NCBI RefSeq assembly: GCF_003857055.1
Contig: NZ_QGSZ01000248.1
Location: forward strand, 1 to 40,003
DNA: 40,003 nt
DNA from: Micromonospora inaquosa
Lineage (GTDB): Bacteria > Actinomycetota > Actinomycetes > Mycobacteriales > Micromonosporaceae
Reading direction: 5' to 3'
In this document: one piece after another, positions 8,218 through 15,779 of the stretch
How the letters are laid out: each line of letters starts with the position of its first letter
How positions within the stretch are numbered: the first letter of the stretch is position 1
The notes under the pieces: generated by a model
Told to the model about the DNA's origin: nothing
The model's database searches: none
What the model saw: only the letters and a program-made list of their open reading frames with translations
Program-made: the position numbers and the translations under genes

Positions 8218-8269
8218 CGACCCGGCATCATCTGCGAACAACCCACCACTGGTGGGACAGCACGACTGG

Positions 8270-8302
8270 AAAGAGCGCCCGGCCGAGAGCCGGGCGCTCT
8301 TT
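8270..8302 (+). terminator. Intrinsic terminator after GlsB copy 2
   Basis: The stem AAAGAGCGCCCGG at 8270-8282 pairs perfectly with CCGGGCGCTCTTT at 8290-8302, with a 7-base loop and T residues at the end. A second small palindrome (CCCACCA-C-TGGTGGG) lies at 8242-8256. Confidence 0.88.
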
Positions 8303-8468
8303 CGTGTTGAAGCGCCCGACTTTGGCCTGACGTCGGAGTGCCGATCGATGGGCCTCTGCGGTACGTTCGCCACGCTTCGGCCAGTCCCGCCCACTGTCGT
8401 AAAGGAATCCTCCGTACTAGGGTGCGGCGGAGAAGGTTAGTTCCAGGCGGCGCGAGGGGAGAAGTGGC

Positions 8469-9755
8469 GTGAACAGGTGGAAGCGGTTGGCCCCGGTCAC
8501 CGCCATGGTGGCCTCGGCCGCGATGGTGCTGACCGGCTGTGGAGGCTCCAGCGACGACGCGGCCGACGACAGCAAGCTCACGGTCTGGATGATGGGCGAG
8601 GGCGGGGACGCGCAGAACTCCTTCCTCGACGGGGTTGAGGCCGAGTTCCGCCAGAAGCACCCCGACACCGATGTGGTCGTGCAGTACATCCCCTGGCTGG
8701 AGGCGCCCAAGAAGTTCCAGGCGGCGCTCGCCGGCGGTGAGGGACCGGACATCACCGAGCTGGGCAACACCGAGACTCAGGGTTGGGCCGCCCAGGAGGC
8801 GCTCGCCGACGTGAGCGGCCGGATGAGCGGCTGGGCCGATGGCAAGGACCTGCTGCCCGACCTGGTGCGCAACGCGCAGCTCGACGGCAAGCAGTACGGC
8901 GTGCCCTGGTACGCGGGTGTGCGGGCGATCTACTACCGCACCGACTGGTTCGCCGAGGCCGGCGTGCAGCCCCCGAAGACCTGGGACGACCTGGTCAGCG
9001 TGGCCAAGGCCGTGCAGGCGAAGAAGAAGGGCACCTACGGCATCGCGTTGCCGGGCAATTCCGAGCTGCCCTTCTACTCCTTCCTCTGGGGTGCGGGCGG
9101 CGAGATCGCCAGCAACCAGGGCGGCACCTGGAAGTCCGGCTACACCACGCCCGAGGCGCAGCGGGCCGTCAAGTTCTGGACCGACCTGGTGACCGTCCAC
9201 AAGGTGGCCCCGCCGGCAGCCGCGGGCTGGAACGAGATCGACGCGCGTACCCAGTTCGCCACCGGCAAGGCCGCGATGGCCTTCGCCGGCAGCTGGCAGC
9301 AGGCTGCGATCAAGAAGGACAACCCCGAGATCGAGAAGGTCTGGGGTACGTTCCCGATCCCCGGCCCGGACGGCAAGGCGGCGCCCGCCTTCGCTGGTGG
9401 TTCGGACGTGGCGGTCTGGAAGGACAGCGAGCGGCAGGACCTGGCGTGGGACTACCTGACCGTGCTGCTGAACAAGAAGAACGCGCAGAGTTTCGCGAGC
9501 AGCCTCGGCTTCTTCCCGGTCTACCAGGATCTGGTCGCCGGTGACGCGTACGCGAACGACAAGGTGATGGCGTCGTTCGCCACCACCATGCAGAACACCA
9601 AGCTCACGCCGCTCACCCCGAAGTGGGTGGAGGTCAGCCGGACGAAGACGGTGACGCAGGCGATGAACAGCTCGGTCATGAAGGGTCAGAAGACGGTCGA
9701 GAAGGCCACCGCCGACGCGGCCGCCGAGATGGAAAGCATTCTCAACGCCAAGTGA
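8469..9755 (+). CDS. ABC transporter sugar-binding lipoprotein
   Basis: This is an extracellular solute-binding protein of the carbohydrate uptake CUT1 class (MalE-like). It begins with a lipoprotein signal, basic residues then a hydrophobic stretch ending in LTGC, so Cys24 is the likely lipid anchor. The mature part starts with SKLTVWMMGEGG and contains the family blocks GEGPDITELG, YGVPWYAG and MAFAGSWQQ. The 428-residue length is normal. The GTG start has GAGGGGAGAAG upstream. It is the first gene of a three-gene operon with two permeases. No glycosidase, ATPase or LacI-type regulator is adjacent, so the sugar is unknown. Confidence 0.92.
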   Translation: MNRWKRLAPVTAMVASAAMVLTGCGGSSDDAADDSKLTVWMMGEGGDAQNSFLDGVEAEFRQKHPDTDVVVQYIPWLEAPKKFQAALAGGEGPDITELGNTETQGWAAQEALADVSGRMSGWADGKDLLPDLVRNAQLDGKQYGVPWYAGVRAIYYRTDWFAEAGVQPPKTWDDLVSVAKAVQAKKKGTYGIALPGNSELPFYSFLWGAGGEIASNQGGTWKSGYTTPEAQRAVKFWTDLVTVHKVAPPAAAGWNEIDARTQFATGKAAMAFAGSWQQAAIKKDNPEIEKVWGTFPIPGPDGKAAPAFAGGSDVAVWKDSERQDLAWDYLTVLLNKKNAQSFASSLGFFPVYQDLVAGDAYANDKVMASFATTMQNTKLTPLTPKWVEVSRTKTVTQAMNSSVMKGQKTVEKATADAAAEMESILNAK

Positions 9756-10738
9756 CCACGCTGACCGAGGGGCCGGAGACGGCCGCCGCGCGGGAGACCC
9801 CCGCGCGGCGGCGTCGCCGGGTGGACCGCCTGCCGTACCTGCTGCTCCTGCCCGCACTGCTGATCATCGGGGTGCTGCTGCTCTGGCCACTGGGCCAGGT
9901 GGTGGTGATGTCGTTCTTCCGGCTGAACAACGTCCGGCAACTGCGCGGCGATCGGGATTGGCCGTGGGTGGGGCTCGGCAACTACACCGACATCCTCTCC
10001 GATCCGTTCTTCCTGACGGTGCTGCGCAACACGGTCCTGTTCGCCGCGGCCAACGTGCTGCTCACGATGGTTCTCGGCACCCTGGTGGGGCTGCTGCTCA
10101 ACCGGCTCGGTCGCAAGATGGCGACGTTCGTGGCCAGCTGCGTGATGCTCGCCTGGGCCACGCCGGCGTTGACCGGCACCATCGTCTGGAAATGGATCTT
10201 CGACGACACGAGCGGCCTGGTCACCTGGCTGTTCAACGCGTTGCCGGACGGGCTTTCGAACAGCCTGTTCGGGCGTAGTGACTGGACCGGCTACGGCTGG
10301 TTCAACGCCCCGTTGATGTTCTTCGCCATCCTCACGCTGGTGGTGGTCTGGCACTCGTTCCCGTTCATCGCGGTGAGCGTGCTCGCCGGCCTGAAGAGCG
10401 TGCCGAGTGAGCTGCACGAGGCGGCCCGGGTGGACGGCGCCAGCCCGTGGCGGGTCTTCTGGAAGATCACCTTCCCGTTGCTGCGCCCGGTCTTCGGGAT
10501 CCTGATCGTGCTCTCCACGATCTGGGACTTCAAGGTCTTCACCCAGCAGTTCGTGCTGGCCGGCGGCACACAGGACCGGCCGACGTTCATGCTCGCCATC
10601 TACTCGTACGCCGAGGCTTTCTCGCCGCCGCCGAAGTACGGGCTCGGCGCGGCCATCGCGGTGATCCTCACGCTGATCCTGTTGGTGGTCACCGGCTTCT
10701 ACGTACGCATGGTGCTCAGGCAGGAGGACGAGACGTGA
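9752..10738 (+). CDS. Sugar ABC transporter permease (MalF-type)
   Basis: The 328-residue protein is the first inner-membrane channel subunit of the carbohydrate importer. It has six hydrophobic segments, beginning with LPYLLLLPALLIIGVLLLW near residue 27. The EAA loop that contacts the ATPase is seen as EAARVDGASPWRVFWKITFP near 223-242. Its GTG start overlaps the stop of the binding-protein gene (GTGA), so the two are translationally coupled. The N-terminal 25 residues are charged (ARRRRRVDR) and cytoplasmic. The ATPase is missing here, and CUT1 importers in actinobacteria often share a distant MsiK-like ATPase. Confidence 0.92.
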   Translation: MTTLTEGPETAAARETPARRRRRVDRLPYLLLLPALLIIGVLLLWPLGQVVVMSFFRLNNVRQLRGDRDWPWVGLGNYTDILSDPFFLTVLRNTVLFAAANVLLTMVLGTLVGLLLNRLGRKMATFVASCVMLAWATPALTGTIVWKWIFDDTSGLVTWLFNALPDGLSNSLFGRSDWTGYGWFNAPLMFFAILTLVVVWHSFPFIAVSVLAGLKSVPSELHEAARVDGASPWRVFWKITFPLLRPVFGILIVLSTIWDFKVFTQQFVLAGGTQDRPTFMLAIYSYAEAFSPPPKYGLGAAIAVILTLILLVVTGFYVRMVLRQEDET

Positions 10739-11565
10739 AGAAGGTCGCCCTCAACGCCGCCGGGCTGCTGGTCGCGCTCTTCGCGGCGTTCCCGGTCTAC
10801 TGGATGATCTCCACTTCGTTGAAGCCCAGCAACGAGATCTTCTCGGCCACCCCGCAACCGGTGCCGACCCATCCGACGTTGGCGCACTACCGGGAGATCC
10901 TGACCGGCAACCTGATCCCCGGCGTCAGCTTCTTCGACTTCTTCGTCAACAGTGCTTTGGTCGCCGTCTCCACTGTGGTGCTCAGCGGTCTGGTGGCGTT
11001 GCTCGCCGCGACCGCCGTGGCCCGGTTCCGGTTCCGGCTGCGGACCAGCTTCCTGATCATGCTGCTGGTGGTGCAGATGATCCCGTTGGAGGCGTTGGTC
11101 ATTCCGCTGTTCCTGATGATCCAGCGACTGGGGCTCTACAACACCCTGCCCAGCCTGATCCTCACGTACCTCGGTTTCTCGCTGCCGTTCGCGGTCTGGA
11201 TGCTGCGCGGCTTCGTCGCGGCGGTGCCGAAGGAACTGGAGGAGGCGGCGGCGATCGACGGGGCCAGTCGGGCCCAGACCTTCCGCCGGGTGCTCTTCCC
11301 GCTGGTCGCGCCCGGCCTGGTGGCGACCAGCATCTTCTCCTTCATCACGGCGTGGAACGAGCTGATCTTCGCGTTGACGTTCATCAACGACCAGGGGAGC
11401 TACACGCTGCCGGTGGCGATGACCTTCTTCTTCGGCCGGGACGACACCAACTGGGGGCCGGTGATGGCGGCGTCCACGCTGTTCACCCTGCCGGTCATCA
11501 TCTTCTTCCTGCTGGTGCAGCGTCGGATGGTCTCCGGCCTGGTGGCCGGCGCCGTCAAGGGCTGA
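10735..11565 (+). CDS. Sugar ABC transporter permease (MalG-type)
   Basis: The 276-residue second permease starts at GTG 10735, overlapping the previous stop by four bases. It shows six hydrophobic segments and the MalG family features FPVYWMISTSLKPSNEIF near the N-terminus and the EAA loop EEAAAIDGASRAQTFRRVLF near 169-188. It completes a binding protein-MalF-MalG set. It is the last gene of the operon and is followed by a hairpin at 11582. The substrate cannot be predicted from the permeases. Confidence 0.92.
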   Translation: MKKVALNAAGLLVALFAAFPVYWMISTSLKPSNEIFSATPQPVPTHPTLAHYREILTGNLIPGVSFFDFFVNSALVAVSTVVLSGLVALLAATAVARFRFRLRTSFLIMLLVVQMIPLEALVIPLFLMIQRLGLYNTLPSLILTYLGFSLPFAVWMLRGFVAAVPKELEEAAAIDGASRAQTFRRVLFPLVAPGLVATSIFSFITAWNELIFALTFINDQGSYTLPVAMTFFFGRDDTNWGPVMAASTLFTLPVIIFFLLVQRRMVSGLVAGAVKG

Positions 11566-11581
11566 CCCGCCGGCCGTGGAC

Positions 11582-11601
11582 GACCGCCGGAGCCGGCGGT
11601 C
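11582..11601. terminator. Hairpin between the convergent ABC operon and regulator gene
   Basis: GACCGCCGG at 11582-11590 pairs with CCGGCGGTC at 11593-11601. It lies between two convergent units and touches the stop codon of the reverse-strand regulator. There is no T-tract. Confidence 0.5.
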
Positions 11602-11914
11602 AACCGCCGGGCAGGACGGTGAGCCCCGACCGGGCGACGATTTCCTGCAGTGCCGCCACGTGCCCGTCGAACGCTGCCCGACCGGCGCTGCTCAGGGTCA
11701 CCGAGGTACGCGGGCGCTTGCCCACGAAGCTCTTGCGGATCGTCACGTACCCGGCCTGCTCCAGCGTGGTGAGCTGCTTGGACAGCGCCGAGTCGGAGAG
11801 CCCGAGGTGCTCGCGCAGGTAGCGGAACTCCGCCCACTCGGTGGCGGCGAGCAGGCTCACCAGGGACAGTCGGGTCGGCGCGTGGATCAGCTCGTCGAAT
11901 CGGGGAGTGCTCAC
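11600..11914 (-). CDS. Winged helix-turn-helix transcriptional regulator
   Basis: This 104-residue protein is a single winged-helix domain of the MarR/PadR-like HTH_34 type. It reads RFDELIHAPTRLSLVSLLAA, then the recognition helix region LGLSDSALSKQLTTLEQAGY, then a wing with KSFVGKRPRTSVTLSSAG. Such proteins dimerise and bind inverted repeats. The GTG start at 11914 overlaps the stop of the upstream membrane-protein gene, so the two form an operon in the order membrane protein, regulator. The cluster of GGGAAAGTACT boxes in front of that operon is a natural candidate operator. The effector is unknown. Confidence 0.88.
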   Translation of the reverse strand: MSTPRFDELIHAPTRLSLVSLLAATEWAEFRYLREHLGLSDSALSKQLTTLEQAGYVTIRKSFVGKRPRTSVTLSSAGRAAFDGHVAALQEIVARSGLTVLPGG

Positions 11915-12390
11915 CGGCCGCCGCCAAGCGGTCGGGTGATCATCACCCTGCGAAGGTAGCGCATCAGCGGCAGCCCGGTGGCGGTCATCGCGGCGGCGGT
12001 GGTGATCGCGCCGATCGTCGCGGGCCAGGCCAGGCCGGCTGCCTCGGCGGCGAACCCGGTGCCGACGCTGAGCGCGACCAGGACGAGCACGTAACCGGCG
12101 ATGGTGATCGCGCCGTGTACACCGATGAGGCTGGTGCGGACCTGGGCCCGGTGCCGCACCACGACTCGGCCCACGACGGCGGCCAGACCGATCGCGTACG
12201 CTACCGACCCGACCGCGACCACCCACGGCCGGTGGGTCTCCACGGCTGCGGTGAAGGCGATGATGAGCCCGCCCAGCGCGGGCCAGTACCAGTGGGGGAT
12301 GAGGGTTGCGGTGACCACCTGGTCGCGGCGGGCGTGGATTTCGGCGAGTGCGTCGGCGGCCGACGCGGGAGTGGTGCCGGGCTCGGTCAT
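11911..12390 (-). CDS. Four-helix membrane protein paired with the regulator
   Basis: The 159-residue protein starts at ATG 12390 behind AAGGAG. After a polar head of about 30 residues it has four hydrophobic segments, around 34-50, 57-75, 90-110 and 118-138, and it ends in a basic tail (MRYLRRVMITRP). I recognise no catalytic motif; similar proteins are typically found next to HTH_34 regulators in actinobacteria. Its stop overlaps the regulator start. A role in membrane sensing or in transport tied to the regulator is an inference from the pairing. Confidence 0.8.
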   Translation of the reverse strand: MTEPGTTPASAADALAEIHARRDQVVTATLIPHWYWPALGGLIIAFTAAVETHRPWVVAVGSVAYAIGLAAVVGRVVVRHRAQVRTSLIGVHGAITIAGYVLVLVALSVGTGFAAEAAGLAWPATIGAITTAAAMTATGLPLMRYLRRVMITRPLGGGR

Positions 12391-12414
12391 CGCAAGCTCC
12401 TTGAGAAAAAGGCG

Positions 12415-12471
12415 AGTACTTTCCCGTCAGGCAAGTAGAGCACATGCTTTCCCAATGGGAAAGTACTTTCC
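12415..12471 (-). promoter_or_regulatory. Cluster of GGGAAAGTACT boxes, likely operator
   Basis: An 11-bp inverted repeat is formed by AGTACTTTCCC at 12415-12425 and GGGAAAGTACT at 12457-12467. Between them CTTTCCCA-A-TGGGAAAG (12447-12463) is a second, local palindrome, and a further AGTACTTTCC occupies 12462-12471. The cluster starts 25 bp upstream of the membrane protein-regulator operon and lies in the divergent gap with the MOSC gene. Auto-regulation by the winged-helix protein is the simplest reading. Confidence 0.65.
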
Positions 12472-12523
12472 ATCCCGGGCGAGAGGGGGTGGGAGGTGGA
12501 GCTTCCGGGCGGCGGCTCGCCGT

Positions 12524-12536
12524 TAGGCTGACGGCC
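12524..12536 (+). promoter_or_regulatory. -10 box giving a leaderless MOSC transcript
   Basis: TAGGCT at 12524-12529 ends seven bases before the ATG at 12537, the spacing expected if transcription starts at the A of the start codon. No ribosome-binding site is present. Confidence 0.55.
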
Positions 12537-13178
12537 ATGACGGGCAGGGTGGCAGCGGTGAACCTCGGCATCGTGACCGAGGCGGGATGGGCCGGCGACG
12601 CGAGCGGTCGCAGCGGCATCGACAAGCGACCGGTCGACGGCCCGGTGTCTGTGCTCACCGCCGGCCTGGCCGGCGACTTCATCGGTGAGCGCGCCCATCA
12701 TGGCGGCCCTGACCAGGCGGTCTACGTCTACGCCGAGGAAGACGCCGCCTGGTGGATGGCCGAACTGGGTCGCCCCATACCGCCCGGTGGCTTCGGCGAG
12801 AACCTGACCACCTACGCGGTCGACGTGACGGCTGCCGTGATCGGCGAGCAGTGGCAGGTCGGCACCGCCCTGCTACAGGTCACCAAGCCGCGCACCCCCT
12901 GCACCACGTTCGCCGGGTTCTGGGGCGTACCGGATCTGATCAAGCGGTTCACCGTCCGGGCGTCGCCCGGGGCCTACCTGCGGGTGCTGCGGGAGGGGGA
13001 GGTTGGCGCGGGCGACCCGGTCGAGGTGGTGGACCGGCCGGCGCACGGTGTGACCATCGGCGAGGTGTTCCGGGCGACGAGCCTGGAGCCGGAGTTGCTG
13101 CCCCGCCTGCTGGAGGCGCCCGGCCTGCCGGAGTCGATCCGGGCGAAGGTCCGTCGCCGCCTCGGCGCACAGGGCTGA
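12537..13178 (+). CDS. MOSC domain protein (YiiM-like)
   Basis: MOSC domains bind or transfer sulfur and serve molybdenum-cofactor-dependent N-hydroxylated substrate reduction. The 213-residue product begins MTGRVAAVNLG, then carries VDGPVSVLTAGLAGD and HHGGPDQAVYVYAEED, GGFGENLTT and the key cysteine in KPRTPCTTFAG (Cys122). This order is that of the YiiM subfamily. It is cytoplasmic with no signal. The ATG lies seven bases after a TAGGCT box, so the mRNA is probably leaderless. It is divergent from the membrane protein-regulator pair across a 146-bp gap. Confidence 0.9.
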   Translation: MTGRVAAVNLGIVTEAGWAGDASGRSGIDKRPVDGPVSVLTAGLAGDFIGERAHHGGPDQAVYVYAEEDAAWWMAELGRPIPPGGFGENLTTYAVDVTAAVIGEQWQVGTALLQVTKPRTPCTTFAGFWGVPDLIKRFTVRASPGAYLRVLREGEVGAGDPVEVVDRPAHGVTIGEVFRATSLEPELLPRLLEAPGLPESIRAKVRRRLGAQG

Positions 13179-13233
13179 TCTGCCGGCCGGGGGGTCGCCG
13201 GTCCCGTAGGGTCGTCCACGGAAGGCGTGCGGC

Positions 13234-14475
13234 GTGGCCGGATGGGGCGCGAGGTCGATGGCAGCGGACGGTGTCACCGGGGCGGTAACGGCAACCCCGC
13301 CGGATCCGGCCCGCCCGGCGTTCCTGGAGCTCTTCTTCGACCTGGTCTTCGTCTTCGCGCTGGCTGCCCTGGCCAAGGAGTTGGCCCAGGATCTGACCTG
13401 GACCGGCGTCGCCGAGACGCTGGTGCTGCTGCTCGCGTTCACGCTGATCTGGGCGCTGACGACGTGGTCGGCGGACGTCGTCAACCTGGTTCGCCCGGTG
13501 GTGCAGGTGCAGGTCATCGCGGTGGCGGGGGCCAGTTTGCTGCTGGGCGCGGCCGTGGCCGGAGCGTACGACCGGCACGGGCTGCTGTTCGCGACCACCT
13601 ACCTGCTCATCCGCCTCGGTTCGGCAAGCTATTACCTGCTGGTTATCCGGGACAAGACGCGTCGCAGCGGTCGGATCCTCTGCTGGGAGGCTGTCGCCGG
13701 CATCGGTTGGGTTGGTGGGGCGCTCGCCGACGGCCCGACCCGGCTGCTGCTGTGGGCGTTCGCCGTCGCCGTCGAGTACACCGCCGCGGCACTCGGCTGG
13801 CCGGTGCCCCGACTCGGCCGATCACAGCCGCAGGAGTGGCGGTTCGTGGGTGAGCGGTTGGCCGAGCGCTACCGGCAGTTCGTCATCATCGCCCTTGGCG
13901 TGGCGCTTCTCGTGACCGGGACGATGTTCAGCCTGAGCGATTATCAGATGGACCGGGGCGGGGCCCTGCTGGTGGTGTTCACCAGCGTGGTGCTGATGTG
14001 GCGGATCTACATCTACCGTGCCGGTGAACTGCTGACCGAGGCGATCGCCCGCTCGACGAACCCGACGTTGCTCACCCAGTCGGCCGCCATCACGCATCTG
14101 ATCATGGTGATCGGCATCGGCGGTGTGGCGGTCAGCAGCCACCTCGTTCTGGGTCGCCCGTCGGGGGAGACGCCCGCGTCGTGGGCGGCGGTCATCCTCG
14201 GTGCACCGGCGCTGTTCCTGGTCGGCCGCGGCGTGCTGGACTACACCGTGTTCGGCCGGGTCTCCCGATCCCGGCTGGGCGGGTTGGTGCTGCTGGCCGG
14301 CCTCGCGCCGGTCACGCCCCTCCTTCCACCGGTGGGGGTCGCGGTGTTGGCCATGACCGTGCTGGCCCTGATCGCCGCGGCGAACCTGCTGAGCACCCGG
14401 CTGCACGCGCGTGTGCCGGCCCCGCCGACACTGGGTGGCCCCTCAGCCGGCCGGCGCCACGCGGACCAGCCGTGA
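13234..14475 (+). CDS. Low temperature requirement protein A (LtrA) family membrane protein, copy 1
   Basis: This 413-residue protein has the LtrA hallmark FLELFFDLVFVFAL near residue 30 and about ten further hydrophobic segments. LtrA was named for a Listeria cold-growth phenotype; its molecular activity is unknown. The start is GTG 13234, though a later ATG (MAADGVTG, 13258) is also possible. It is convergent with a paralogue on the other strand, and the two coding regions overlap by 33 bp at their 3' ends (14443-14475). The C-terminal tail is proline- and histidine-rich and hydrophilic. The two genes may be an inverted duplication, but they are now well diverged. Confidence 0.9.
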   Translation: MAGWGARSMAADGVTGAVTATPPDPARPAFLELFFDLVFVFALAALAKELAQDLTWTGVAETLVLLLAFTLIWALTTWSADVVNLVRPVVQVQVIAVAGASLLLGAAVAGAYDRHGLLFATTYLLIRLGSASYYLLVIRDKTRRSGRILCWEAVAGIGWVGGALADGPTRLLLWAFAVAVEYTAAALGWPVPRLGRSQPQEWRFVGERLAERYRQFVIIALGVALLVTGTMFSLSDYQMDRGGALLVVFTSVVLMWRIYIYRAGELLTEAIARSTNPTLLTQSAAITHLIMVIGIGGVAVSSHLVLGRPSGETPASWAAVILGAPALFLVGRGVLDYTVFGRVSRSRLGGLVLLAGLAPVTPLLPPVGVAVLAMTVLALIAAANLLSTRLHARVPAPPTLGGPSAGRRHADQP

Positions 14476-15624
14476 GCCGGCGGCCAGCGCCCCTCCGACC
14501 AGGATGAGCAGCAGGACCAGGTTCGCCGCCACCAGGACGCCCAGTGGCGGCAGCAGGGTCGCCGCGGGCGCGAGGGCGCACAGCGCCACCACCCCGAGCG
14601 CCCGCGACCAGAGGACCCGGCCGGTCAGCACCGCGTCGAACAGGCAACTTCCGACCAGGAACAGGGCCGGTCCGCCGAGGACGACGGCCACCAGTGCCCC
14701 CGACGCGCTCCCGGAGGGCCGTTCGATGACCAGCGAGATGCTGGCCGAGACGGCCACCACCCCGGCCGTCATCACCAGATGGCTGTACGAGGTGGAGGTG
14801 CCCGGGCGGACCCGCTCCACCACCATGACGCCTGGATCCGCGAGGATCTGCCGGGCCCGCTGGAAGTAGAGCTGGAACAGCAGGACCGCGCTGGCGAACG
14901 CGACGGCGCTCGCGGCGACGGGGCCAGGCTCGAAGCCGCTGCCGGCCAGCCCTATGCCGATCGAGAGGATCAGTTCGCCGAGCGCGATGATGAAGATCTC
15001 CCGGTGCCGCTCGGAGAGATGGGCTCCGGTGAAGATCTGGCTGGCGAGCTCGGTGCGCCCGAGCCGCGGCGTGGGCCAGCCGAGCCGGGCCGAGCCGAGG
15101 TCGATCGCCGCCGCGAGCGACCAGAGCGCCAGCCGGGTCGTACCGTCCGCGAATGCCCCGGCCACCCAGGGGACGGCGGTGACGCCGAACCAGAAGAACA
15201 CCCGGATGCTTCGGGCCTGGATCGGAGGGTTCACCCGCGTGCCGGGGATGAGCACGGCGTCCCGGACCAGGTGGATGCCGAAGTACGCGGCGACGAAGAG
15301 CCAGCCGTGGTCGGCGAAGGCGTACGGGGTCGCGATCGCCATCAGCAGGGTGCCGAACATGACCAGCAGGACGGTGGCCTGGATGATCGGCAGCCGTGGG
15401 TTGAACAGGTCGGTGAGCCATGCGGTCAGCACCCAGACCCACCAGGCCGCCAGCAACAGGACGGCGGCCTGCGCCGCGCCCCGGACGGTGAGGTCGTGGG
15501 CGAGCTCCACGGCGAGTCGGGAGAACAGAAAGATGTAGACCAGGTCGAAGAAGAGTTCCAGGAAGGTCGGATACGCCGGCTCACCCCGCCGACGAAGGAT
15601 TCGGGGGAGCGGGCTGGACGTCAC
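14443..15624 (-). CDS. LtrA family membrane protein, copy 2
   Basis: The 393-residue paralogue carries FLELFFDLVYIFLF near residue 22, the same block as in copy 1, followed by about ten membrane segments and the family motifs HLVRDAVL and SERHREIFIIALGELILSIG. The GTG at 15624 is chosen because AGGAGG lies about ten bases upstream and the conserved block follows closely; a longer open frame extends to 15750 without support. It is convergent with copy 1 and their 3' ends overlap. Its function is as uncertain as that of the family. Confidence 0.9.
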   Translation of the reverse strand: MTSSPLPRILRRRGEPAYPTFLELFFDLVYIFLFSRLAVELAHDLTVRGAAQAAVLLLAAWWVWVLTAWLTDLFNPRLPIIQATVLLVMFGTLLMAIATPYAFADHGWLFVAAYFGIHLVRDAVLIPGTRVNPPIQARSIRVFFWFGVTAVPWVAGAFADGTTRLALWSLAAAIDLGSARLGWPTPRLGRTELASQIFTGAHLSERHREIFIIALGELILSIGIGLAGSGFEPGPVAASAVAFASAVLLFQLYFQRARQILADPGVMVVERVRPGTSTSYSHLVMTAGVVAVSASISLVIERPSGSASGALVAVVLGGPALFLVGSCLFDAVLTGRVLWSRALGVVALCALAPAATLLPPLGVLVAANLVLLLILVGGALAAGSRLVRVAPAG

Positions 15625-15729
15625 CGTGTCTGCCTCCTGTGGCAACCCGCACCCGGGGGCGGAGGAGCTGGCAACCTGGCACTGCGTATGACCCGCCACG
15701 CTACCGAACCCGCCGGTCGGCCGACGCCA

Positions 15730-15772
15730 AAAGGCCCCCGGGTCATCCATGAAGGGACGACCGGGGGCCTTT
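15730..15772 (-). terminator. Terminator after the dioxygenase gene
   Basis: A 12-bp stem, AAAGGCCCCCGG at 15730-15741 with CCGGGGGCCTTT at 15761-15772, has a 19-base loop. On the reverse strand it starts just after the stop at 15780 and ends in TTT. Confidence 0.8.
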
Positions 15773-15779
15773 CGCTACC

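Noticed and set aside
15625..15750. Longer N-terminus of LtrA copy 2
   Set aside because: The extra residues are not membrane-like, and the AGGAGG site supports the GTG at 15624.
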